Shown: piece after piece, positions 1-9,800 of the stretch
Numbering within the stretch: position 1 is the stretch's first letter
How the letters are laid out: every line of letters begins with the position of its first letter
Source of the DNA: Fonticula alba
Taxonomy: Eukaryota > Opisthokonta > Rotosphaerida > Fonticulaceae
Length of the DNA: 23,220 nt
Reading direction: 5' to 3'
NCBI RefSeq assembly: GCF_000388065.1
Contig: NW_009242973.1
Location: 854,340-877,559, forward strand
Notes under the pieces: generated by a model
Databases searched by the model: none
Told to the model about the DNA's origin: nothing
What the model saw: the letters and a program-made list of their open reading frames with translations, nothing else
Made by a program: the position numbers and the translations under genes

Positions 1-141
1 ACACCAAGTCTTCTCCATCACCCGCTATTCCGGCTCCCCCCTCCTGTTGCTCCCTCGTTTGCTCTCGCGTCGGGCCCGCGCTCCTTCCTGACGACCGCCC
101 TGGTCTCCGGAGTCGTCCTCTTTCCCGTGCCCCCGCGACCC

Positions 142-1477
142 ATGTCCAAGGGAGATTCTCCCCCTGGCCGGGGGCGTGCTCTGCGCCCCCTGCTGCTGGC
201 CGGGCTCCTCGCCCTGGCCTGTCTCGGTGCGCCCCTTCGCCCTCGGTGTGCCCCGGGCGCCGGCCGGCCGGCCCCCTCCGCGCCCGTGCTGACCTCCCCC
301 ATGTGCCTCCCTCCGTCGGGGCTTTCCCCCGCCCTGCGTCTCTCCCGCTGGCCCACACCTACTCCGATCCCTGGTGCATGCAGTCCACACCGCCAGGGCT
401 GCCGGGAGCCTGACCGGCCTGACGCCCACAACGCTTCAGCTCCCGATATTGAACGTCAGCGAGGTCAGCACCTTGACTCCTACAACGCCAAAGTACAACC
501 CGGCCGAGATCATCGTGGCCGCCATCCAAAACACCATCAACACGTCAAGCGAGACTTTCCCGGTGCAGACGCGCATCCTCTTTGGCGAGCTTGACACCCA
601 GTCCCTTAATGTGCGATCAGCATCCCCGCCCGGCCCCGCCCCGCCCGGCCACCTCCCTCTTACCATGTCCTCCGTCCCCCCCCCCCCTCCCCTGCCCCGC
701 AGACCAACTACTGCCCGACGGAGATCAACTACTACCACCCCATCCTGCAGTTTGCCACGGCCGAGGCCATCACCGATGCCGACCACATGGTCATGGCACA
801 CGGGAATGTCTGCTTCTTCAGCCCCACGACAACCATCAACCTCCCCACCCTCACCTACAATACCCGGCCCAGTTCGACTGAGGCTACCTGCCTTTCACCG
901 ACCAGCCTCTACGAGCTGCATCGGCTGAACGTCGGTGCCAGTAGCCAAGTGGATGCCTACTACCCGGGGCAGGGGTTCCTGCCGGTTCTCACTCAGCGCA
1001 CCAACCTGTCCAAGCCGGTGTCCTTCTTCTTCGAGCTCCTCGGTCGCAGCACCATCCCCTCGCTGGCGGTGGATTCCTACCACCGGTATGGCGCGCCCAA
1101 GCCCTTGTTCTTTGCCACCGGCGTCCACTGCCCCGCGAACTCGAGCTGCCAGTTCCCCGGCTCCAGTGCCGCGCAGTGTGTTTGTGCCAATGACTATCGG
1201 CCATCCGCCGATCTCAAGCTTTGCGAGCGGATTTCCTGCCCGGCGAAGGAGGCCTTCAACGCCAGCTGGCCACTCACCCTCGGCAATGCCCAGGCCACGG
1301 GCACCTGTAATGAGGGCTGGACCGGGCTGCCGACCCTGAAGTGCTCGGCCGACGGTGTCTGGGCCACCTCCCCGAGTGGCACTCCTTGCACACGTGCGTC
1401 CACATGTCCCCCGTGTGCCCTCCCTCCTTCCTTCCGCCGGGATCCATTTCCAGTCGTTTCCCTGACACACCATGCTT

Positions 1478-1513
<36 letters not shown>

Positions 1514-4064
1514 TTTGCCTCTCTCTCCCCCTCCCCCTCTCCCCCTCTCTCTCACACACACGCACATGTATCTCTCCTTCCTCGAAAATCCTCCAGGCCG
1601 TGTCTGTCCGGCTATCTATGAGAACTTCACCCAATTCCCGGCCACCGACTCCCTGGAGGTGGCCAACGGAGTGTGCGACGCGGCGGCCGGCTATGGTGGC
1701 ACCATCCCCCGTCAGTGCAGGGCCGATGGAACGTGGGGTCCCATTGCCCCGGAGGACTCTTGTGGCCAGGTGGCCTGCTTCGCCGAGACCAGCCCCACCA
1801 CCGGCATCCGCCACCCACAAACCCTCTTCGGCCAGGTGGCCACGGCCACTTGCCCCGCGGGCTTCGCTCCCGGGCTGGACCAAGTTCGCATCCAGTGCAG
1901 CTCATCCACGCGGAAGTTCGAGCTTCCCTACCTCAACGGTGCTGGCACCGCATATCCCTCCAACTCGTCGCCCTGCAAGCTGTCCCCCACCCCGTCGTCG
2001 CATTCGCTCTCCTCGCTCACGGCCAGCCACCGGAATTCCAACAGCATCACCCTGCGCTGGGGCCTGACCGTCGATCGGGTTGGCGACAATGTTGCCGTCA
2101 TGACCGGGGCCTCGACTTCCTCCCTGTTCACGACCATCACCGGTGGCGAGTCGATCATCAGTGACAATTTCCGCATCGTCGGGCTTTCGCCGGTCCGGTC
2201 CTACAACTTCCGCGTGAGCATGGTCGACGACCCGGATGACTTTGTGCAGATGCAATTCACCACCACGGTGGCCCCCCCGGGGCCGATCTCCCCGCCGGAC
2301 TTCCCGACCGCCACCCGGGCACAGATCACCTGGGCCCCGGTCAGCTTCGCCAATGGCTACCGCGTGAGTCTCGCCTCTCGGGGGACCTACGCCGAGCCGG
2401 CCTCGGGGGCTGCCCTCTTCGCGGACGATGAGTATGTCCTGGTCAAGGACACCACCGACACCACCATCATCCTGGACAATCTGATCGCCGGGGACTCGTA
2501 TTCGGTGCGGGTGCAGGCCGGCGCCGGGTCCGACTGGGAGCCCGACGGCTCGGTGGTCAACTTCGTCCAGAACTCCAATGTGGTCATGCCGACCGATCCG
2601 CCGACCGGGTCTTCGTCCAGCGGCTCCGGCCCGGTGGGGTCGCTGCCTGGCGACGGGTCGAGCTCCTCCCCGACCGATCCCTCCGGTCCGGGCTCCTCCC
2701 CCGGCGGGTCGGACTCTGGGTCTCCCTCCAACTCCGGCATCGGCAGCCATGATCCCGGCTCGTCGTCCATCGGTTCCTCCGGGTCCGATCCCAATCCCAC
2801 CAAGGGCCGTAGCCTCCTGCCGATTGTCCTGCCAATTGTGCTGGTGCTGCTGCTGCTCGTGGTGGCTTTGGTGATCATTTGGTTCTTCTGGTACCGGCGT
2901 CGCCGGGGCGGCAAAAACAAGGCCGACGATGTGGACGCCGGCACCGGCGGCATGCCCCTGAGTCCCATGCACGGGGCCAGCATCCGCTCGGGCGGGTCCG
3001 GCTCGGTTGGCGGGTCGATCGGCGGCGGGTCGGCCGGCGGCGGGTCCTTCAATCACCGGTCCATGGCCGGGCGCGTGCGCACCGCCGATGCCACCGTGGT
3101 CAACACCCTGATGGATTTGTCGGTGCCCGGCTTCCTGGCACTGGATCTGACCCAGCAAATCCGCCAGGACGAAGTCATCGGCACCGGCGGCCTGGGGACG
3201 GTCTACTGTGGCACGGTCCTGGACCGGGCCATTCAGGACCGGTACCATGTCGAGCGGGTGGCCATCAAGTATGTCCATCCGGATGAGAAGATCTCGGAGC
3301 AGGAGAATACCCAGCGCTTCCAGCAGGAGGTCAGCATCCTGTGGGCCCTGTCCTTCAATGACTATGTCATCCAGCTGATTGGCTTCTCGGCCTCGCCGCC
3401 GGCCATCATCACGCCGCTCTATGACACGGATCTGTACCACCTGCTGCATGGGCACGACGGTGAGGCGGCCATCATCCAGCGCGGGACCACCCTGCCGCTG
3501 CTGCCCATCAACCAGGTGGCCTGGCTGGTGTATCGCGTGGCTCGTGGCCTGGCGTCCATCCATGCGGTGGGTGTGGCCCACCGGGACATCAAGAGTGCCA
3601 ATGTCCTGCTGAACCCCTCGCGCGAGCATGCCGGCTTCTATGACCCGGTCATCTGTGACTTCGGTCTGGCCACCACCAGCGAGGAGGGCGTCAACCGGAT
3701 GAAGGCCGTCGCCGGGCTGTCGCCTCGGTATGCCTCGCCGGAGACCTTCTCCCACAACCTCCTGTCCACGAACATCACCACTTCCATTTTCGAGGACCAG
3801 CAGGCCGACATCTATTCTTTCGGTGTGCTGCTGCACGAAATCTTCACCCGGTCCATCCCGTGGCTGGGCTTCACCAATGATGAGATCCAGTTCGAGGTCC
3901 GGTCCGGTAAGCGCCTCCCCGCGGTCGATGTGCTGGACTACAAGTCCCACCCGGCGGCATTGGTCATCAAGCAGCAGATGGACGCCGCGCTGTTGGCCCG
4001 CGCGGCCAGCCGGCCCACCATCCAGGACATCATCGTTGCCTTTGCCAGCTTCAGCGAGGTGTGA
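142..4064 (+). CDS. Receptor-like protein kinase: signal peptide, EGF/sushi-like and FN3-like ectodomain, TM helix, TKL-type kinase
   Basis: Exons are 142-226, 384-610, 703-1393 and 1597-4064, with phases 1, 0 and 1 at the joins, giving 1156 residues. Joining exons 1 and 2 makes a signal peptide that should be cleaved after A-R-A near residue 34. Residues ~35-240 are an unrecognised ectodomain with many N-x-S/T sites. Then come an EGF-like cysteine cluster (~245-283), three sushi/CCP-like repeats (~283-455, pattern C..GW.G.P...C..DG.W....PC), two FN3-like units (~463-560 and ~560-660), a Ser/Gly/Pro-rich stalk (~670-738), one TM helix (~741-767) followed by RRRR, and a Gly/Ser-rich juxtamembrane. 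The kinase domain (~857-1150) has GTGGLGTVY (from 863), VAIK Lys892, HRDIKSAN Asp998, DFG Asp1022, SPE in place of APE, and DIYSFGVLLHE. All catalytic residues are present, so it should be active, probably on Ser/Thr. The ligand is unknown. The start is the first ATG in an otherwise open frame. Confidence 0.88.
227..383 (+). other. Intron 1 of the receptor kinase
   Basis: The donor is GTGCGC and the acceptor ends GCATGCAG. The 157-nt interval is pyrimidine-rich towards its 3' end. It joins phase 1 to phase 1 and fuses the hydrophobic signal core in exon 1 to a V-H-T-A-R-A cleavage region in exon 2. A second AG at 395-396 is possible but does not match the phase of this donor. Confidence 0.7.
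611..702 (+). other. Intron 2 of the receptor kinase
   Basis: The donor is GTGCGA and the acceptor CCCCGCAG follows a C-rich tract. Both sides are phase 0. The intron is 92 nt. The protein reads S-L-N then T-N-Y-C across the junction. Confidence 0.8.
1394..1596 (+). other. Intron 3 of the receptor kinase, with (CT)n/(CA)n microsatellite
   Basis: The donor is GTGCGT and the acceptor ATCCTCCAG, phase 1 on both sides, length 203 nt. The intron splits two sushi-like repeats. About 1479-1566 is a compound (CT)n-(CA)n-(CT)n-(CA)n microsatellite, which serves as a long pyrimidine-rich stretch on the sense strand. Confidence 0.85.
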
Positions 4065-4491
4065 GCCTCACAACCGGCGCCGGGGGGAGGGGGGGGGGGC
4101 GGAGGCGGGCAGGAGGCGCAGCGAGTCTCCCTTGCTCCCGGGGAATCCCCTGTCTCCTCCTTCCTTTTCGCCTCCCCCTGTTTCCTCCTCCCTTTCAGTT
4201 TCCTCTGCCCTCGATTTCACCCGGCCTTTCCGCTCAGTTGATGCGATCCCTCCTGGGTGGCCCCCCCCTCCCTCTGCCTTCAGAAATACAAATACCCTCT
4301 CCTCCTTGCCCCTCTCCCTTTCTCCCTCTCTCTTCCTGCCTCTGTCTGATGCAACTTATGACTACACGAGGACGATGCGTGGCTTTAATTGAGGCCCAGC
4401 TACTGCGACGCTCGGACGTCTGGTCCAGGCTCTCCGGACGCGTTAAACTACACGAAGGGCCCTCTCGCGCCCCTCTGTTCTCATCCTACCA

Positions 4492-4493
<2 letters not shown>

Positions 4494-4523
<30 letters not shown>

Positions 4524-4737
4524 CCCCCCCCCCCCCCGCGGGCGGGGGGGGGGGCGGCGGGGGCGCCCCGCCCCGCGGGGGGGCCCCTTCTCCCCCCCCC
4601 CCCCCCCCTGCCCTCCCGGGGGCCCGGGGGACGAGGCGGGGGGGGGTGGGGACACGAGGGGGGGGGGGGGGGGGGGGGGGGGGCGGGGGCGCGTTGCGCG
4701 CGGGGGGCGGAGGCGCAGCCCCCTCCCCCCCCCCCCT
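4494..4737. repeat. Strand-switching poly-C / poly-G low-complexity block
   Basis: C29-A-C14 is followed by alternating runs of G and C, including several runs longer than ten, and ends in a C run. Adjacent C and G runs are mutually complementary, so the block could fold into many alternative hairpins, as well as G-quadruplex or i-motif structures. Exact run lengths in such a tract may be unreliable. Confidence 0.85.
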
Positions 4738-5035
4738 GGGTGCTTGTATGGGGCATCGTTGTGGCCGGTCCCGGTCGTGGCAGGTGACCGCACGACAAAG
4801 CCCCGGGCAGCCACCCTGGCGGGCGACCCCCTTCCAAGTGCGTGACATGGCCTCGCGGTGGCGAGAGCCTGGCATAAGCTGGAGGCTTGCCCTTTCCCCT
4901 GTGCCCCTTCCATCTCCCCTGCCTGCACTTGGGTGTGGTGCTCTGCGCCCCGATTGTGATGGTGCTCTGGCGTGGGCGTTTCGCCCGGCGGAGGTGACTG
5001 CCCGAAGAGTCGACAATGGGGCAAAAGCGCGCCAG

Positions 5036-5067
5036 GGGGCATTTAAGATGCAAGCCCCAAATGCCCC
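5036..5067. repeat. Perfect 9-bp inverted repeat
   Basis: GGGGCATTT at 5036-5044 is the exact reverse complement of AAATGCCCC at 5059-5067, with a 14-nt spacer. It lies between two convergent genes and has no coding context. Its function is not known. Confidence 0.6.
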
Positions 5068-5310
5068 GGTCCTTCCTGGAAGGTGTGGCTGCCCCCTGGG
5101 CGTTGGTGCTTTTTGGGGGCATGCGATCACCTCAAGAAGGGGGAGGGGGAGGCACGAGGAAGCAGCCCGAGGCGCATCTCACAGTGTGGCATGCAGCGAC
5201 GACTTTACACGAGGGCATGCTGGATTGCATCTCCCCCCCCCCCCCCTCCCCCAAATGTGACACACACGCGATGCCACCCAGAATCAAACAAAAACACGGT
5301 GGAGAGCCGG

Positions 5311-5376
5311 ACACCCCGACACCCCGACACCCCGACACACACACACACACACACACGCGCGCGCGCACGCGCGCGC
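5311..5376. repeat. (ACACCCCG)n - (CA)n - (CG)n compound repeat
   Basis: Three copies of an 8-bp ACACCCCG unit run into about eight CA dinucleotides and then an alternating CG/CA tract. The alternating purine-pyrimidine part is of the kind that can adopt Z-DNA. Confidence 0.85.
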
Positions 5377-5720
5377 AAAGCCGGATGTGCTGGCCTGCAA
5401 AAACTCGGGTGTTTTTCTCTCTCGAGCCTAATGATTTGGTATTGGGAAATTTACATTTGCTGGTGTATATATAACTTTTCTTTCCCCTAATGATGAATAT
5501 CGGGCGCAACAGGCGGAGGCGTCCATGTCGGCGAGTAGCAGGCGCGTGTGCATGCGCATGTCTCAACAGTGCGGGGAGGGGGGGGGGAGGAGGGAGGGGC
5601 AGGAGGGGGCCCGGAGCCGAGGCAAGGAGCGACGGTAGGGGGCACTCACATGCGGCATAGGCGTTGGAAGTCCTGTGCGCGCCTGTGGGATCGGCGCCAC
5701 TCGGCGAGCTCTCTGCCTTT

Positions 5721-5810
5721 CCCCCCCCCCCCCCCCCCCCCGCTCACTCACTCGCGCTCGACCTCTTTTCCTCTCTCTCTCTCTCTGTCTCTCTTTCTCT
5801 CTCTCTCCCT
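5721..5810. repeat. C21 run followed by (CT)n
   Basis: A 21-nt C run (5721-5741) is followed after about 30 nt by interrupted CT dinucleotides (about 5772-5810). The stretch is non-coding. Confidence 0.8.
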
Positions 5811-6445
5811 CATCCAGGCCCTTGTCCGCTGAGGGGCGAATAGCGGCGCGGAGGAGAGCGAGGGCACACAGCAGATGCGATGCGATGTGTGCGCGCATGT
5901 GCTTGTGTGTGTGTGTGTGGGTCCTCGTCCTGATTCTCCACACGAGGCGGAGAGCTTCGGAGGAGGAAACATGCGATTAACCGCATGGACTTTCTTCTTT
6001 TTTTCTTTTTTGTGCTTTTTCAGTTTTTGCTCGGCCCTTCACACGGCACGCACGCACGTCGCGCGTTTCCGCACCCAGACCCGGAAGACGGGGCCGGAAG
6101 GGCGGGGGAGGAGATGCACGGGCCGCATGCGAGACACACATGGGCTCGGGAGCCGGGCCTGGCACGAGGCCGAGCTTTTTCCCGGCGCATACGGAGGCGC
6201 ACCACAGGTCGCGCGGGCGCAACACCTCTCACGACGAGCCGATGTGTACCGAGAAGGAGCGAGGCAGGGAGCGGAGGACGAGGAGGAAGAGAAGGAGGCG
6301 GCGGTGGCGGCGGGCAGAAGAGAGGCGCCAAGGAAAAGAGGTCACGGCAGGGGCCATCCGCCCGGCCTCGCATGCGCACACGCACACGCACACGCACAAA
6401 GTGCCGTGTGGCACACTCCCCGCGGGTGCCCTCTCTCTCTCTCTC

Positions 6446-7282
6446 TCAGTTGAAGACACACTCGCAGCAGTTGGTCACCTGGTTGCTGCCGGGGTTGGCG
6501 CAACGGCCGCCGGAAGTGCCGACCACCTGGCTCTTGCACCACTCAGTGCAGTTCTGGATGTTGGTCCCGGTGAGGCAGTCCTTGCACCCGGCTGGAGAGG
6601 GCGCGCGCGCGCGCGCACACATACACACACACACGGAGGGCACCCACGGAGCCGGGGAAGCCCCGCGAGGGGAGAGGGGAAGGGCGGATGTTTTCGGTCA
6701 GGCGCGCTCGGCCAACATGGGGCATAGTGCCCTTCGCAGGAGCGGCGGGCCCCCACAATTAAGCAGCCTGGTGTGTGCATATGCCCGTGCGTGCTTCGTG
6801 TGCAGCAAGTATGGACCAGAGAGGGCCGGGCGCGGGGGCGCGGGGGCGCGGGGGCGCGGGCAGGAGGCCCAGTGGAACGTACACTTCTCGAAGCAGTTGG
6901 TCAGGCAGTCGGCGCCGATCTGGTCGACGTCGCGGGCGAAGTAGTGCAGCTCGAAGCGCGGCTCATCCGGGCACCCGGCGCGGCAGGTCTTCCGGTTCTG
7001 GCTGTCATACTCGATGGTGCCGAGATCCTTGCAGCAGAAGGGGGTGCCATGGTGGGCAATGCCGTGGCCGGCACCGACGGTGATGCCGGACTGGCGGCTG
7101 CCGCTGTCGATCAGGCAGGACTTACGGTTGACCACGAAGTTGGGCATGCTGGCGCGGGCGCTGAGACCCACACCGTCGTAGACGGTCCGGGTGTTGGACT
7201 GGACGAGGCCGATGTCGGCGGTGGCCAGCGAGATGAGGCTGGCCACCAGGACGACGAGGGTGAGGGACATCTTCTTGAACAT
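6446..7282 (-). CDS. Cysteine-rich secreted protein (181 aa), function unknown
   Basis: Exon 1 is 7282-6883 and exon 2 is 6591-6446 (minus strand), 181 residues in all. The donor is a strong GTACGT and the acceptor CTCTCCAG, phase 1 on both sides. The start MFKKM leads a clear signal peptide with hydrophobic core LTLVVLVASLISLATA, probably cleaved before D-I-G-L. The mature part has about 15 cysteines, in patterns such as F-C-C-K, C-R-A-G-C, C-L-T-N-C, G-C-K-D-C, C-T-E-W-C and C-C-E-C near the C-terminus. That suggests a small disulfide-rich exported protein. No TM helix follows the signal peptide. I do not recognise the family. With a two-base shift of cysteine codons at the junction, a Ser rather than a Cys is encoded there, leaving an odd cysteine count. 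A (CA)n tract lies just upstream of the ATG on the sense strand. Confidence 0.82.
6592..6882 (-). other. Intron of the cysteine-rich protein gene
   Basis: This 291-nt intron contains about four copies of a GC-rich 8-bp unit (6831-6860) and a (GC)n-(CA)n tract (about 6599-6635). On the sense strand the latter reads (GT)n-(GC)n just before the CTCTCCAG acceptor. This differs from the other introns here, whose microsatellites are mostly pyrimidine-rich on the sense strand. Confidence 0.8.
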
Positions 7283-7296
7283 GGTTACGGGGGTCT

Positions 7297-7310
7297 GTGT
7301 GTGTGTGCGC

Positions 7311-7346
<36 letters not shown>
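7297..7346. repeat. (GT)n microsatellite in the 5' leader of the cysteine-rich protein gene
   Basis: An almost pure GT tract ends about 15 bp before the ATG of the minus-strand gene. On the sense strand it is a (CA)n leader, as in RAD51B. Confidence 0.85.
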
Positions 7347-7351
<5 letters not shown>

Positions 7352-7522
7352 TGTGTTCCGTGAGAAAGGAGCCGGAGTGGGGGGGGGGAGAGGAGGTGAG
7401 AAAAGCCGAGAAGGTATGGGAAAGGAGCGGGGGGGGGGGGGGGGGGGTAAGTCACAGAGGGGCCATAGCGCGGGGAGAAAAAATAGGACGCTTCGTTGTT
7501 TGCTCGCCGGAGGCAGGCCACC

Positions 7523-7525
<3 letters not shown>

Positions 7526-7565
<40 letters not shown>

Positions 7566-7566
7566 G
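7526..7566. repeat. (GA)n microsatellite
   Basis: A run of GA dinucleotides with one AA interruption. It lies about 245 bp upstream of the cysteine-rich protein's start codon and reads (CT)n on that gene's sense strand, so it may be promoter-proximal. Confidence 0.8.
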
Positions 7567-7980
7567 GTGGGGCAGAATCGTCGCGGGCACACGCAGACAC
7601 GACCATGACGCTCAGCCTGCTGAGGGACATGGCCTGTCTCTCGGCGACGCGGGATCGCCACGGCAACGCACGATTGGGGGGCGTCCGGAGGGATGGATGA
7701 GACCGAAAGAGGAGGAGACGGAATGGGCGAAGGCAGGAGACGCGCGAGGAGGCAGGGGGGACGAATGCGAAAGTGCAGCTGCGGAGGGAGAAGAGAGGAG
7801 GCAAAGCAGTTCCAGGACCACGAAGAGAGCAGCCGGAGGATGTTCCCAATCAGAGAACTGGAGCGTGCGGGCAGCCCTCTTTAATGTCTCTCCCGTGGCT
7901 GCCCCGGCCGCTCCCTCCCCCGGCCGCGCGCCCCGCCTCGTCTGCTGGGCTGCTGGCCGCGGCCAGGGCACAAGGAGACG

Positions 7981-7986
<6 letters not shown>

Positions 7987-8075
<89 letters not shown>

Positions 8076-8095
8076 CCCCCCCCCCCCCCCCCCCC
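7987..8095. repeat. 88-nt poly-C run plus C20
   Basis: C88 (7987-8074) is interrupted by one G and followed by C20 (8076-8095). This is the longest homopolymer in the window. The true length is uncertain because sequencing through such tracts is error-prone. Confidence 0.85.
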
Positions 8096-9532
8096 TCCGG
8101 CCCGGCCCCCGCCACTTCGGGCCGGCCGTGCGGCACACTTTGACACGCCGTGCCTTGCCCCCTGGGTCCGACTCCATTGGGGCTTACTGATCAGAGCCGG
8201 GAACCGCGGGCGGTTTGGCCGAGGATGGCGGTTCGGTCCAGGAAGACCACGAGCTGGTCCGGTTCGGTACGCCCCTGCTGGCGGGTGGGACCCAACTCCA
8301 AGGGGGTAGCGGTGTGGTGGCCCGGGTGGCGAACGACTGGCCCCGGGCGCCGGAGTCAGTCCGCCGCAGGCCCAGCACAGTGCTCCCCGGGGCCGGTGTG
8401 CATGCGTTCCCCCCCCCCCCCCCCCCCCCAGCCGCCCGCCCCCCGTGCCCCCGGGGCCTATACCTGAGGAACATCCTTCCAGGGCCAGAGGCAGGGGGGG
8501 GGGGGGGAGGGCGGGGAACGTGCTCGCCGCATCGCTCCCCCTCCCGCCGCGCGCCTACCCCCGGGGGCGTGGGGAAACGCACGCTCGGGCGAGCTGGCCA
8601 CGATGAACCGAAACCGCCCAGGCAGGCCGGTTTTGGCCCGCGAAAAACAAGCCCCAGCCAGTGCCCGGGCTCTTCCGGCGAGCGGCCTAGCTGAGGGCGG
8701 CCGGCGCGGTGGAGGTCCCCCGCCCCTCGTATGTGCCTGGGCATCCCAGTGGCCCTGGCCAGCTCCTGGGCGCCTGCCCCTCCACGAGCACGCCCCCATC
8801 GAGAAAGAGAGGGCCAAGGAGTGGGCGTGTTTGCGAGTCGGGATAGATGCCATCCACCGAGCCACCATACGCGCCTAGTCTCTGTTCGCATGACCGTCCT
8901 TCCAGGGACCACATAGGTCGCGTTGTTATGGACACTTCGGGGGCCCCGGCGCGCGGGGTGGCGCGGTCGGCCACCGCGCGCGCCGGATGCAGATCGTGAC
9001 AAGTAGAATGATGTGTTTCGGTGGCGTCCAAACAATGGACCCGCAGGGTCCCCCCCCCCTGTCTTGCCCTTCGCCGGGGCGGCCACCTCTGGCAACATGC
9101 CGAAACCCTGGCCCAGTGCAGCGGGCAGGATAGACCAGGCCGTACAAATACTCTCTCTCACACACACACATACACATCCGCAGGGCACGCATGTGCCGGG
9201 ATTGCTTGCTCGCCACGCGCGCGCCTCATCATGCGCATACGGCGCATGCAAACGCCCGCAGCGCGACGCCCATGCAAAAAAAAAGAAGGGAAAACACGCC
9301 GCACCAGCGGGCATATTAATATCTCATCTAGGCCGGCACGATCGCGCCCGGTGATGCCAAGGCGACCGTCGGGGGCCAGTCTATTGCGTAAGCCCCGGCA
9401 TATGGCCCATGCACCGAGAGGGGCGCTTGGCCGCCCCCGCCCGCCGCTTCCCCTCGCTGCACCGCGCCCGAGACCCGGTCCGCCGCGGGGCGCGAACTGG
9501 CCCAATGCCCCGGCGGCGTGTATGGCCGTGTG

Positions 9533-9534
<2 letters not shown>

Positions 9535-9572
<38 letters not shown>

Positions 9573-9600
9573 CGTGTGTGTGCGTGTGTGTGCGTGTGTA
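9535..9600. repeat. (GT)n microsatellite with GC interruptions
   Basis: About 66 bp of TG dinucleotides with scattered CG steps. It is intergenic. Confidence 0.85.
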
Positions 9601-9711
9601 TGTGCCCCGAACCGATCAGGCATGCCGCGGCTGATTGTGGGTGATTTCCTGGAGGCACAAACAGACCACGCTTGGCGCTATGCCCCCTCCCCCCCTTCAA
9701 CCCTAAGGTTC

Positions 9712-9712
<1 letters not shown>

Positions 9713-9770
<58 letters not shown>

Positions 9771-9800
9771 AGAGTCCCCCCCCCCCCCCCCCCCCCCCCC
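9713..9800. repeat. C58 and C25 runs
   Basis: A 58-nt C run (9713-9770) is separated by AGAGT from a 25-nt C run (9776-9800). Confidence 0.85.

Larger units (their letters stand above)
4065..6445. other. Convergent intergenic region, no gene supported
   Basis: This lies between the stop codons of the receptor kinase and the cysteine-rich secreted protein. It holds a pyrimidine-rich 3' flank (4130-4340), a C/G homopolymer block (4494-4737), a (CA)n/(CG)n array (5311-5376), an AT-rich island (5427-5500), a C21 run followed by (CT)n (5721-5810), and a T-rich patch (5990-6030). Open frames here are Arg/Gly/Pro-rich and look like by-products of high GC content. I see no AATAAA just after 4064. 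Confidence 0.75.

Noticed and set aside
1902-3950. 682-codon open frame on the minus strand
   Set aside because: It is antisense to the receptor kinase exon 4. Its product has no recognisable motif, and it arises from the strong G/C bias at third codon positions.
5311-5334. ACACCCCG repeats as an interstitial telomere
   Set aside because: There are only three copies and they run directly into a (CA)n microsatellite. There is no known telomere unit of this form.
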